From NCBI RefSeq assembly GCF_013373865.1, contig NC_050473.1:8071710-8135709 (forward strand): a stretch of DNA of 64,000 nt, in the 5' to 3' direction. The notes beneath the pieces are model-generated. The model had not been told where the DNA came from. It was given only the letters and a program-made list of their open reading frames with translations, and ran no database searches. Numbering within the stretch: position 1 is the first letter of the stretch; each line of letters starts with the position of its first letter. The translations under genes were made by a program, and so were the position numbers. Source of the stretch: Monomorium pharaonis. Its lineage: Eukaryota; Arthropoda; Insecta; Hymenoptera; Formicidae. Positions 38,456-51,124 of this stretch are shown piece after piece.

Positions 38456-38548
38456 ACCGAATAGAATGTGACACCGGACTGATGAAAGTTACAATTCTCT
38501 TTCCATGTAACACAGACAAAACCAACGTTACAATCGTCTACCAGCTCG
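38456..38548 (+). CDS. candidate internal exon, weakly ZP-domain-like
   Basis: The acceptor CCATCCCATTTATCTAG ends at 38455, and the donor CTCG then GTGAGG starts at 38549. The 93-nt exon is phase-symmetric (one base carried in, one out). The open frame reads R-IECDTGLMKVTILF, then PCNTDKTNVTIVYQL and a split G. RNY codons are enriched across the wider open frame (about 18 of 51 by my count). The pattern I-x-C-x-x-GLMKV-x-I-x-F followed by V-Y-x-x-G resembles the first strand and F-x-G-x-x-Y-x-x-G region of ZP domains. The F and G positions are N and T here, so the match is weak. The frame stays open past the donor to 38706, which allows a longer exon. A connection to the candidate at 19675 is not shown, and their phases do not join directly. 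Confidence 0.25.
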
Positions 38549-41500
38549 GTGAGGTCAAAGTCCTAAATCAGGGCACGTTTGAAACGTTTGCCTTTCGGGA
38601 TTTACGCCTGTGTTTCATCCCTATATCCTTCACAAACGGCCCACCGTGTCGCACCTCCGCAGGACCCGGCTTTTGCCGTTTTGCATGCTTTTCTTTATGC
38701 GCTTAAACATACGTACATGTATATGTAAGGTACGTGCGGCGATCGCGGTTGTGTGCAACAAAAGCGGGACGGGGCCAATGTTATCGGAATGGCGTGAAAG
38801 AAACGCAAAGCTGAAACTAACGAGCTTAACTTTGCTCTGCAACCGCAGCAAAGCCGGCAGGATCAGACGGAAAGTCTGTTTTCCTCGTCTCCTGTCACAG
38901 GCACGGTACAGATATGCACCGCCGTCGAATCTCGTTTCAACAACTTGGCTGCACGTTGACCCGATGCATTAGACGTCCCTTTCAGATTTGACAGCATGGC
39001 GATTAAATCAGCGGCGATTAATGAACGACGCGACGATCGAGCTATTCCGAGTGCGCGTCGCCAAACGAGCCATTGAATCAAATGTTATAGTGCATAAGTG
39101 ATGCTTCTACACTTTTGTACTAAATCTTTTCTCTTTTCGCTTTATTATTACTTTCAAAAAGTAATACTTTAAAAAATAAATCGCAACTTTTTATTAACAT
39201 TATAACCAGCGCAAGCAACGTTCTAGTTTTAATAATTAATAAGCACGTATAAAAATATAAAAAAAATAATAAATAATTTCAGGAATATTTCCTGTATATT
39301 AAGAATCTTCACACATTAATTTTTTTCTAACAAATTTAACAAAATAAGCTTATGATAATCTCAATATTAAATACAATAGGATTGTAGAGTTATTAAATAC
39401 ACAAAATGTTGTATTTTAATTACGATATGGTCGATATTAAATTTGTGTCTCGATACACGTTTTATTTTCCCGAAATTTTAATAATTATAACGCAGAAAAA
39501 GCAGGTTAATTCTGCCGCTTTAACGTATATATTATTCTAGTTTGTTGTCGGAATACCTACAAGGCGCATGAAATATTTTTATAACAAAATTTAGTAAACT
39601 AATCGATAGTAGTAATATCAGTCACATTAAAACGTTATATAAAAGACGAGATTGGTCGATAAAAAGAACACAATTGAAACTATATATGCATGTAATAGAA
39701 TATTTTAACTTCTTTCGTGCTAACAAAGAACAATTTCTTTCTAAACGTAAACGATAATTTTAACGACACTGTCGTCAGGGGATTTAAATATTATCTTGAC
39801 AAGCTGCCCGCGCAAATCACCCCCGTATATCTTTACCCGATTAAATGCTAAGGGTCGGGTTAATTTCGTTTCTCGGCCGAGTCCCCGCCCCGCCCCGAAT
39901 TCAGGCACGTAACACAAAAGCGTGATAAATGATTTATTCGCCATGGTAATTATTCTCGCGGAATAATTCACTCAGACCCCGTCGTAACACCCTCGTTCGC
40001 GGCCCATTATTTGCGCTTCGGCTTGCGCGCGAGGTCCACGCGCGCGTTTCTCATTCTGGCGCGGCCCCGGTAACGCGGAACCATTGCCGGAACGCGTCCG
40101 GTATACCGGTGGTTGAATTTCCACGTGAAAATACATACAGGTGTACGTAAGACGTATGTAAACGGGACTTGCATCAACAATTTACCATTGCGCTCGTGCG
40201 TCAGCGCCATTCGTACCTGTCGCGTAATAACACGAAACACACCTCTCTCCTCGCGTATCGCGTCGCTCATTCAAGAAAATTGCTTGTGATGCAGATAAAA
40301 AAAGAGGGTGGAAGGGGAAGAAAAAGGAACGTAGAGAAATGTCCACTCGGAGGAGAGAAAACTCGGCGCATGTATTCAGAGTGTCTCGGAGCATCGTGCA
40401 TTTTCCCTCCAACTACGAATAATGGAGAACAAGCTAACAGAATGCCGCTTGTCTCGATTTCGATGCAGCGACGATGCTCGTGTCTAAAAACTTAAAGAAG
40501 GAAATTGAATAATGAGAAAACAAAGTTCTAAATATGACAGTTTCAAAAGTTGAGAATTTAGAGCTTGAAATTTTATAACTTGAAATTTTTATTTAAATTT
40601 AACTTATAATTACTTTTATATACATATATGTATATAGTTTTATTAGAATTAACTTGACAAGTAATAGTTATACTTATGTTATTAATATCATTATATTCAT
40701 TACATAATTTTAATTGACAAAAAGCTTTCATATATTTATCGGATGTATTCACATTCTTCTTTCTATGAATTTTTAAAAAAGTACTTTTCATAGTTTTGTC
40801 ATAAATGCACCTTCTTTCTTTTGTATACGTGACGTTCAATTAAACTTTAGAAAATTTCGAGGAAAGATATCGCTTTGCGCTCGATTTCGGATTGTCCTCG
40901 TAGTTTTTTAACTTGCAACTTAAATAAAAGTTTACTGATAAAATGCCGGAGATATCTCGCGCACACGTGCGAATAGAAAGGCTGTGCGTCACTGTCGGCC
41001 GCACTCTAAAACATGTCGCACGCTGGTATACACACGCCTAAAATATTTACGTACACCCGCAAGTATGCATGAAAGAATATGAATATCCCGGCTTGTCTGA
41101 TCCTTTGTATCCATTGAATTTAAAATAATGGCCATATTTTTAATGCGTCACGCCGGAAAGTACAGCGCGCGTCACGATGATCCACTATATTCAGGGATCT
41201 TCGTATTATAATACCGCGGACGAATAGAGACCCCGCCGCGGGATTGAGATAAATAACGGCCATTTGTCGAAGTATTCCGCTCATAGAACTTAATCGATTC
41301 TTTGGCCAAGAAGGATGTCACTGTAAATGGGATATATTGCAAAATTTGTCTTCGCGTCAAGCCCGTGAGTCTTAATAAAAACCATCTCTCATTTCCTTAA
41401 AAACTGAAAATTTATAGAAATAAGTTATTTATAGTGCAACATTAGTCTTCTTTTTTATGTCGCGCGTGATAAATTGAATTTTTACTGCGAACGCAATCAA

Positions 41501-44210
41501 ATACGCGGAATAATCGACGGACTTTGACTTTGTAACGAGATTGAGAAAGTGGGAGAGGTTAGCGATTTTTAGAAATATGCCGTATAAAAATCAGTATATA
41601 TATGCACTAAAAATTACGCGCGGTAATTAAATTTCCTTTGCCATTTTATCTTACCAACAATTCAACATTTAGCAGAGACAAATAAAAGTCGTGCATTTAC
41701 AGTGAATACCAGGTCGAGCATCCGACAACAGATTCGCGGAACAAGCGAATGTAGCCGAATACTGATATTCTCGTAACTATGAAATATGGAAAACAAACGT
41801 GCCTGGCTAGAAGTGGACAATGGATACAGCTCGTTTCAGTCGCCACGAATATTTCGTTATGTGTCGATACAGAATGAATAAATGCACTTTTTTGCAGCAG
41901 CGCTTTATTTCTTCATTTCTCTTCATTTCCGAGGTAATTCTTCGTTATTCTTTAATTTCACATAAAGTCAACAAGTCAACATTTTATACGGGAAATAGGA
42001 ATGTTATGTTACAAACAATTTCAAAACTCTCAACACAAATCATAAACTTTTATTTATGATACTGTCCGATTTGATTTTGACATACGAAAAATCACAGATA
42101 TTGATTAAATCGTTTCCGGTTTCGCTAAAACTTGATGTAATTTTTTTTTCTATACGCTGAATATCCTCTCTTTCATTTCTTTCCTCTTCGTCTAAGAGAG
42201 AAAGATAACACTAAACTTCAACATCTCGTCAATATTACAAAGCATTCTTCTTCTTTCTCGAAATCGCAAGAAATTGTCGGTGTGCAGCCGATTACATTCA
42301 TATATATCGTATTCCAGTCATGGAACAGCAGAGTCATGCTCGTCCATCCGTCGCTCGATCGCTCGATCGAATTGCTAGTCTCCTTCGTGAATGCTCTCTA
42401 ATTGAGAACTGCGAATTGTGGGATCCTCCAAGATCCAAATGCACGCGAGCGGAAGTCGAATAGTCACGGTCGAATTTCCGCCGTTAGTGGGCTCGTGTGC
42501 CCACCGCCTAATTGCGAGGCGCGATTCAATGGCGGGGCGGGAGAATCGAAAGGCCGAACTTGTTTGCGGTCGTTAGAAACGAGTGACGAATTAACAGCGG
42601 CCGCAAACGACATGCCGATGGCCGACTGCTGCGGTCGGCGCGACTGCGGCGTTTGGAACGACGCGTATAGGGGCCGACGTTCGCCCCGTGGGTTTTCATT
42701 GAAATTCATCGGGGAGAACGGAACAACTGTGTAACTACAACGCGCGGGTATATTTTGTACAAAGCGCACGAATACGCGCGCGAAAACGGGATACAGCACG
42801 GGAGAGAACAGTCGGACGGATAGTTGAATATTGGCCGACATGACAAATGTAACTCCCCCTCCCCCCTTTCCCGTGTCCGCGTAACGTTATTACGTATTGA
42901 AAAGCTTTTAACTCTTAAGCACTCACGTAAGGTCAATTTAGCCCGAGTGAGTTATCTATCGTTTGAATTTTTCACTACGAAGAGCGTACAGGAGAGAAAG
43001 AGATAAGACCTCGCTTAAAATATGCCATTGTTAATTCCCCCCCTTCCCTCCCTTCCGCCAAGAAATAAAACATTTTTATCTTGCTAAATAGATTTTCTAT
43101 CTTCGTTTTATTTATAGGATGTTTGAGAAATATTCGGAACGTGATAAAAAGAGTTTCTAGCAGAGATAAAAAAAATGTTGTTCATGCAAAAACAATAGAA
43201 ATATCGTTTAGTACGATATACGAATTAAATTTCCGTACGATCTATTCCAGATTATGTAACAGAGAAGTACTTATTTGTAAATTTCGATTAAAAAGACCTG
43301 TCTATTTGCAAAATCCTTTATTATAAGAGTACATAATGGCTTAAAGCTTGTAGTAGAGCGAGATAAGTAATCTTAAATAAGTATATGGAAACGTGAGACA
43401 GGAATTTTATAAAGCTTTTGTGCGACGGAACTAATTCATAACGCTTGAAGATGGTTCGAGAATGAAATTAGATGTTACTGGAATTTTTCAAGTACCCGTT
43501 CGCAAGAGGCAATGAATTGAACCAGTGACTGGAAGATAAACGTTACGGGCTTCCTTTAAAGACTTTTAAAAGGGCTTTTCTAAGGACGTAATGCATGAAG
43601 AACACGAAGCATTTCATAGTTAAATAAGCGGTACAATTGATTTTGCGTAATTCTTTGTAAAACCTCGCGATAAAAAGTGTCGAGTGCAAATTCAACCCCC
43701 GTGAAATACCTTAGTTGGGAAATTCGCTATTGCAAGTGCTGCGCGAATATCTCCATTCCTTCTGACTACCAACGCAAGATAAAGTATCTCGTACTTTTAC
43801 CTCTTCCTACTTTTTATTACTGAATTGTAGAGTTGGAGAAACGAAGGAAGGAAATTAATGCTAAAGAAATTTTTTAAAAATCAAGAATAGCATAAATACC
43901 GTCGTCTTCCATATACGCGTCACGAGTTTTGTTTCTTCGTATATAATAAAAGTTAAAAAAATAATTTAATTAATTTAATGTAACAATTTATTAACCTAAT
44001 TTGTTACATTATAATTAACTTAATGCGTTTACAAAATATCAAAACATAAAAAACTCTAAATTTCAACCTTCTGTTTACAAATGCAGAAAAATTAGAACAT
44101 AAATTTTTAATCGTTTTTCTCTCTTCTTTATGTACTTGTTAAATTTTAAAATTTACAAAAGTTACCTGTAGCAACACTAAGCATTTAGACGTATATGCAT
44201 GAGCTGTGTA
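38549..44210. other. non-coding block
   Basis: CpG-rich at 38549-39080, 39760-40480, 40860-41360 and 42300-43010; otherwise AT-rich. A pair of about 110-125-codon frames on opposite strands at 42402-42841 overlap in CpG-rich DNA with low-complexity content and are not called. C-rich tracts lie near 42854-42870 and 43038-43055. A hairpin at 43967-44018 is listed separately. No exon with matching splice sites was found. Confidence 0.5.
43967..44018. repeat. AT-rich hairpin
   Basis: TTAATTTAATGTAACAA and TTGTTACATTATAATTAA are inverted copies with one indel, around a loop of about 15 nt. It lies some 190 bp upstream of a large palindromic MITE but does not share its terminus. Confidence 0.7.
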
Positions 44211-44520
44211 CACTAAAAAAAAAATTACTAGATTGAAATAAATATTTTTTCAAATAGTACCAAGCAGAAGTTTTGTAAAAAATAAATCATATTTATTTCA
44301 AATAAGATAATATTTTCTATAAATTAGAAAATGCATTATACATTTTCTATCAATCTGGAAAATGTATAATACAATTTCTAAATTATAGAAAATATTATCT
44401 TATTCAAAATAAATATTATTTATTTTTTACAAAACTTCTGCTTGGTACTATTTGAAAAAATATTTATTTCAATGTAGTAAAAAATATATTTATTTCAATG
44501 TAATAAATTTTTTTCCAGTG
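44211..44520. mobile_element. 310-bp palindromic MITE with TA flanks
   Basis: The left terminus CACTAAAAAAAAAATTAC and the right terminus ending TTTTTTTCCAGTG are inverted copies, each bordered by TA (44209-44210 and 44521-44522). Inverted similarity continues through nearly the whole element. The left arm is 44211-44346, the loop is CTATCAATCTGG (44347-44358), and the right arm is 44359-44520. Both arms carry AGTACCAAGCAGAAGTTTTG in the appropriate orientation. The right arm is longer because a ~26-bp unit (TATTTATTTCAATGTA) is tandemly duplicated. TA flanks suggest a Tc1/mariner-type derivative. No coding frame is present. Confidence 0.88.
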
Positions 44521-44522
44521 TA

Positions 44523-47377
44523 CACGTTATTATATAAATAAAGATTTTAATTATTTTCCCGCATCATTCATTTTAATTTCGCAGCTTCTTTTTCTTTATT
44601 ATAATTACTACCTATTTTAATAAAATTATTTATAACTACAAATTTTATAGCAAATTAACTCGTGATTTAATAATACCTCATGCTTATGCGCCAAAATGTG
44701 TGGTTTTATTTAACAGTAAAATATTGTGTTTTAAAATTGTATTTACCAATTATTTTTTTAATCCAACTTATTATTTATCAGTATTATAATTATATTTTAA
44801 TTTACTGATGCCAATAAAGAATATCAAATGTACATACGTAAAATATACAAATGCAAGATATCAAAATTAAAATTATGTAATAAAGTTCTCAATGTCAATT
44901 CAATTATAAATTTCCTATTTTAATTCAAGGATTTAAGCAATTTTAAAAGCAACGTACAAACACAGTAATTGGAATTATGACCAAACAAAATATATATATT
45001 TGTCAGTGTATATCTTATTGATTATGGAGATCCTGTTAATATTTGTAATTTATTTGTTTATCGATGCAATTTAAATTTCCTACAGTAAGTATATTGCGGT
45101 TCGTTTTTACTTCATTTGGCCACTGATATACCACTGACTTAGTGCAATAATCGCGGGTAATGGTATAATCGGACGTTTTATGCAAATTACGCACAGGCAG
45201 CCATTTAATTCCTTAATGTACTGCGCATGTAAAATGTAACATTTAATGTGCCGGCTTTTTCCCCCTGCCACCGTTAAGATCGCCGTACGTGTACGCGTTT
45301 ATGCGGTACGAGATTAAATATATTATGGTAAACCATTAAAGAGAGCTAACCCCTTGAAAGTAGCACGCATCACAGTTATCCGACCTCGCGAGCATGTCAG
45401 GCTCGCTTTAACGCTAATTAATTCTAACGAAGAGCACTCGCGCATCGGGATCTTGACAACGTGGAAACCGCAGCGTATGAACAAAATGCGCGTACAGGTG
45501 TGCGTGTGTACAAAGAGCGCGTTGCTGAAGACACCTTTTTTCCGATAATAACTTACCGTATAATTAAAAAATAAAAGTTAAACGCTAGATTCTTTGACAT
45601 TCTATTTATTACACTTAACCGGACGTTATGTTTAATGAAATTCTTCATATGCGCAGAGAGTGCAACAGACAAATTTATTACTGCACCAGGGAAAGGTAGA
45701 GAGCAAATTTTAACAATTATTTGTCAAAGGACAAACTGCAAGTGCAACTCTCTTTGTGCGCCTTCTACAATTTACCGGAGATGTCCAAAAAGGGTTTTAA
45801 ATAACGGTTTCACAAAAACAAATTAATTTGCGAAACTCCTCTGTTTTGATCGCGAGAGAACGAATACACGTATTTGGTGCTTTATCGATGCGCCATTAGC
45901 ACGTATCGCGACACACGTCGATGGGGAAAGGAAGAGAGCTTCATCCAGTTACCGTAATTCGTTCTCCTCGCTCTGCACGTAAACACGTCGGTGAAATTAA
46001 TTGATCGACTGCGATCGAGCGCGCGCGCGAGAGAGAGAGAAAAAGAGAGAGAAAGAGTTGCCGAAAGAACTTTTGAAGGTTTTTCACGGAAAAATCGAGT
46101 TTCCGGCTCTATCCACTCTATCCGCAGCTATCTTTTCTCCCCCGACCGTCGCTATCCGGCACAAGCGGGTAATCCATGGCTGGGAACCGATAGAGCCAGC
46201 CATTTTCCTATCAGACATTGGAAAAACGTGTCTATCGAATTGGAATATATAACGGCAGCCGGAGGTGGAGGAGATCCGGCCAGGATACGTATACTCCGGT
46301 TACGTGGGGCGGTTTCCACGTATCATCTTTCCCCGTGCACACAGCCGCGCGCGTGGCGCCGGCATCCGCTCGGATTTCGCGCCCCCGCCCGGAGAGAGGG
46401 AGAGCCCACCATTCTTCTCACACTTGTTCGCGCACGAGAGCTGGTTCGCGCGCAAGCGGCTCTCTCGCGCGGGAGAATATTTCTTCTTATCGACAAGTCG
46501 CAATAGCGGGCGTCTGGGAAGATACTCCTCGCTCGGCACGATGGGCTCTTTATGAGCGAGGCAGATTTACAGACGTGGAAGAACCCCGCGCACCGCGCCG
46601 GTAGAAAGAGCTCCTCCTAGACAAGAACGCGTGCCTTTATCGCCCGCGCGATACGAGAACAGCTTGTATTAAGGAGAGGGAGGAGGAGGGAGGGAGGTTA
46701 TCGTCTCGAGCAGCGTTTTTATCTGGCGAACGGTGCAACCGTGAAGAATGCTCAAAGGAGGACGCGATAAATTGATGCTCGCTTGGGTTAAACGGAGAAA
46801 ACTCTCGAAATCTTTAATGTAACAATAAAAATTGTTGTACGCAGGTGTAAACAGCGGCAGTTGAACAGCTTCACTGCAATTTATTGCTGCAATCTTTTTA
46901 CGGCGAAAATTTCATTTACTTATTAACTTTTCAAAGCGACGGAGGCTTTTACTAGAAAAAAATCTCAATATCTAATACAATCTATTGAGCTTACGTTCGC
47001 CTAGACTGAACGTTTTTAATTTCTCAGAGTCCAAAGATACATCCCTAATTTTTAAGATTGTAATTCTGATTGTATAACTTCTTTTTTTTTTACAAATTAT
47101 GAAACCGTGTAGGCTCAAATTAATTATCTTAATGAACAGGGGCGCGATCGATATACCATGATTACACCGGGTCACTTGGCGCCGCTCGAGGGAGTCGGTA
47201 CATTTGTGGATACAAAGAAATCCACGTACAATGTAAATCCTCGGCGATCGCAAACAAGAGAGAGCTCTACACCGATTGATATAACGAGGTGCATTAATTA
47301 GATCGATCGATAGCCTGTGATTAACAGGTCAGCCATCGCTACCTCACGTCCCATTTATTTATGTTCGCTCCGGTTGC

Positions 47378-47423
<46 letters not shown>

Positions 47424-50400
47424 TTTATTTTTACTATACCAATAAAGCAGCGCGCCGCTCCAGGAGGCCTCGAATACAATGACTTTGATATACTGTCGGT
47501 GAATGTATGCAAATGTAAGGGTGCAGCTGTGCGGTTGATGAATGCATCAGAATATGTTAATTAACGTGGACAAGAAAAGATAGCGACGTGGCTAGCCTGC
47601 GAGTAATGTCATGCCCATCAATTTCTTCACGTCAATTGTACGCGCGCATATACTCCATTACCACTTTTTACGGGGTACTTAATTCCAAGCTAAATTCGTT
47701 CGCGAACGTTATTGTTTCATATTTCTTTAAGGTTAAGAAAGTGGAGGCACTTATACACATTACTATACGTAAGTACAAAGTATAACGCGAAAAAGACGCG
47801 CATTGACAACTGACACAGATATCTTTATCGAACTCTCGGCACGTATTCGGATACGTCTCGTTATAGTAAAAACGAGCAAGCTCATCCGTATTCACCACGA
47901 GATAATTGAATAAGATTTTCCCTCTTTCAATAAAGCGTTTCAGCGAAGCAAGCAGGTAAACAGGTGTATCGATTATGCAAAAGTTTACCTGCAAAAGACA
48001 GCTTATTCTTTTGATGTGCACCCTCGCTCTTTACTCAACGCACCCTCGTTTACTGTGCACACATGTCAGAAAAGAACCGTAGTGATGCATAATTATTTAT
48101 ATTTATACAAAATATTAGTATTATCTATATAGTAAAATATATTCCGGAAAAAAACGTCTATTCGTACCTACAAATAATTAATTAATTAAAAATATTAAGT
48201 AACTAAAGTAATTATCCAATATAGAATAAACTGTGTCCTTTTCGAATTTATATTACAACTATTTTAGTCATAATTATTTAACAATTTAGAAACATTCATT
48301 TTGAATCGTAACACCGACTGTCAAATAGTAAATGCCTTCATTTATTTGTTTTTAAATTAACTAGATAATTTCTAAAACTTCCCGTGAATTGAAGATTTTA
48401 TTGAACCGTCACTATAGACGTTACATTCTCACCGATACACGCACGCCGAGCCGAGATTCTCACAGGGGGAATATTCTCTTCTTATCGTGACAGAGAAATA
48501 ACATATTCTAGAACGATGAGATACGCTGAGCCTTTCGAGAAAATAGAATCTCCATGCTACGAAGAGATTGATATATGTTCCGAGCAGGTTTAGGGTTTAT
48601 CTATCAGACCGACATTGTTGCCTGCAGGCAGTTGAATTGGATAGCTGCTGTAGACTATTTCCTAGTTTTGCTTTCCTATTGCTGGCCGTTTCCTTATCAT
48701 GTTATCATACATGTATATCACTGATCTGATATCTTTTCTTGAATGCAACACAACTAAAATAGCTTTTACGTGCATAATATGAATTCCATCTTTATAAAAT
48801 GATATTATAAATTTATTTCCCATTATTTTGAATTTTATGAAAATTTTCACATTAATTATACATCTACAATTAGTAACAACAAAGTGAAAAATACACAAAA
48901 TAAAACATTAACCGCAATTAACACTTGTAATGAGCTATCGGTAATGTTTAACAGCATTCAAGTTTTATACCTCGTAACATCGTTTTGCCTCAAATAATTA
49001 TTTTGTACAAACACGATAAAAAAACTTGTGCTTTATTCACAGCAAGAGAATAAAGACTGCGTTTCCACATCGTAACAATTTATCTTGTGTAGAAATTAAA
49101 CGTCGAGATTTCCGCAAGAAATCTCATTGTTTGGAAGGAGTACAGAGAGCGGAATAACGTCGCGTCCAGCTAAGGACGAATTAAACGGAATAATGTAATC
49201 CCTCGCGACTAACGGATCGCCTGACAATTTAATTCCTCTTGTGTCAATTGAAATCGGTTGCCGTGGGCATCAAGCCGGCGTCTCAGGACAATGTCCAAGT
49301 GCCACCACGAGCGTCTCGTGTCACCATGATTGGCCACCGCTCAGCTGAAACGTAAAGCGACGCAGTCGCGCGTCGACAGATGTTTGACTTCGGATTAAAC
49401 GATCCGTCAGACCTAAACGATCACCGTTAATCGCTGGAAAGCGGCGGAATCGCGTTACACGATTATTCACGCGCACGCTCGTAATGCGCGCAATTCAAAG
49501 GGAATTACGCGAGAGGTGAAAGCCGATTTACTCCGGCGTATTCGGATCGGCGGCGTGGCGGACGTAACATCGCGGAAGCAAAAACTCGGTTATTATCGCC
49601 GACGTTGAACGTTTCGATCGGCATCGCGAGCGGCGGATGTGCTGCTCGATTACGACGTGTTATATTTCACATGTGGAAGAGTGCGAAGTATGAAAGCGCA
49701 CACGATGATACGTGAAAAGATTACAGTAGTAATTAACGTTTCTTTCTGACTCTCCCTCTGTATCGCGTGCATAGTAATATTATTATTATCTAGAATAAGA
49801 TAAACGTTAGAGAAATCAAACGATAGCGACCGACACGATAGCTGCCACAAATTTTATTGTTTCTCATCATTATTTAGTGAAAATGGATTCAATCGTTGGA
49901 ATATGATAGAATTCTTATTTTAATCTATTGTTTTTTATAGTTTTAAAAGCAATTTATCATGATTAAAACTTTGTCACAATTAACTGTGTGTTTGTTTCCG
50001 ATTCGTAAGTACGATTAAAAACGATTAAATATTTCCTATCTGTTTCTATCAATTTTTTAATAATAGCTCTTTGACTTCTAAATTTATATTTGTAGAAAAA
50101 CTACCCCATATTATGTGAATAGATAATCATAAACTTTAAATAAAAATAAAGTTTCAACTAAAGAAATTAATGTCTTATACATTAACTTAATATCGACTTT
50201 TCCTGTCACTTGTGGGTATAAAAGGTAAACAATAGTAATACATAATCGCGCTTGCGTTTTCGCCGTGCAAACGCGGTGGGTCATAATTCTGCTTCTTTTT
50301 ATAAGTATAAACGACGCGACGGAACGGCGCTTTTGCAGACGTTAAGAAGTTTCTTAAGCTTTTAGGAGCACGAAACGTTGCGAGCACTTGAAAGCTAAAC

Positions 50401-51061
50401 TCGTCGACAAGAAGGAAAGTGGAAAAATGGTGCGAAAAAAAGAAGAGAAATGTAAAACGTTATTTCGCGATGAACCAGGTCAAATAAGCATTTATATCAC
50501 GGTCGTCGAACAATTAATCAACTTACTGACCACTCTCGTAAATAATAAAAAACGGAAACGACGAGGATTTGCTCGCGTGAGAGTCGTCATTATTCTGAAC
50601 CCGGGTAAAAGTAAACGTACAATTTTAACATAACCATCCATTTTCGACAGTGTTCGATTAAAAAAGACAAAACTTTTTGACAGACAGACGTCGACCCCGT
50701 CGGCCTCTCACAAAGCTCTCGTGCCAAACTGTCAGCATGTGTTATTTACATTTAACCCATATACATACCGCAGCGTAACGCGGGAAATTGTCCTCGCACC
50801 TTCAACCGGAAATAAATGTCAATACGGTGGCGCGCGAGCGTCGTCGGGGGCGCAAAATGAACGTAAGGGATCGCCTATGCTAATTTATGGACGCGGCTTC
50901 CCGTGGCCGCAAAATGAAAATGATAAGCGTTATTTAAATCTCGCGTATACGCGCGTGCATGTATACACGCGGCCAGGTGCGGCGGCGGCGTCGCCGTGAA
51001 AACGCGGCCAGCGTCGGGCGATGTTTGTAAAATACACAAGTATTATATGGCGAGATGCGGT
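44523..51061. other. non-coding block
   Basis: AT-rich to about 45080, then alternating. CpG-rich blocks lie at 45840-46790, 49200-49660 and 50200-51060. The longest open frame of the window (171 codons, 45991-46506) lies in the first block. It begins in a GA simple repeat, overlaps three other open frames, and is dominated by R, A and S, so I do not call it. A 37-nt micro-exon-like segment at 47732-47768 and a 117-codon minus frame at 47668-48021 are discussed elsewhere. No gene is supported. Confidence 0.45.
47380..47423. repeat. (AC)n microsatellite
   Basis: An AC run of about 22 units with one AA interruption at 47411. Confidence 0.97.

Positions 51062-51124
<63 letters not shown>
51062..51124. 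repeat. (GA)n microsatellite
   Basis: A GA tract, pure from 51070 to 51117, with imperfect edges. It lies in a CpG-rich block. Confidence 0.98.

Noticed and set aside
45991..46506. 171-codon plus frame, the longest in the window
   Set aside because: It starts in a GA simple repeat, overlaps open frames in two other plus phases and one minus phase, is R/A/S-rich as expected from stop-poor CpG-rich DNA, and has no domain or splice support.
47668..48021. 117-codon ATG-started minus frame with fairly protein-like composition
   Set aside because: RNY content is at background by my count, the length is within the chance distribution for this window, and no family was recognised.
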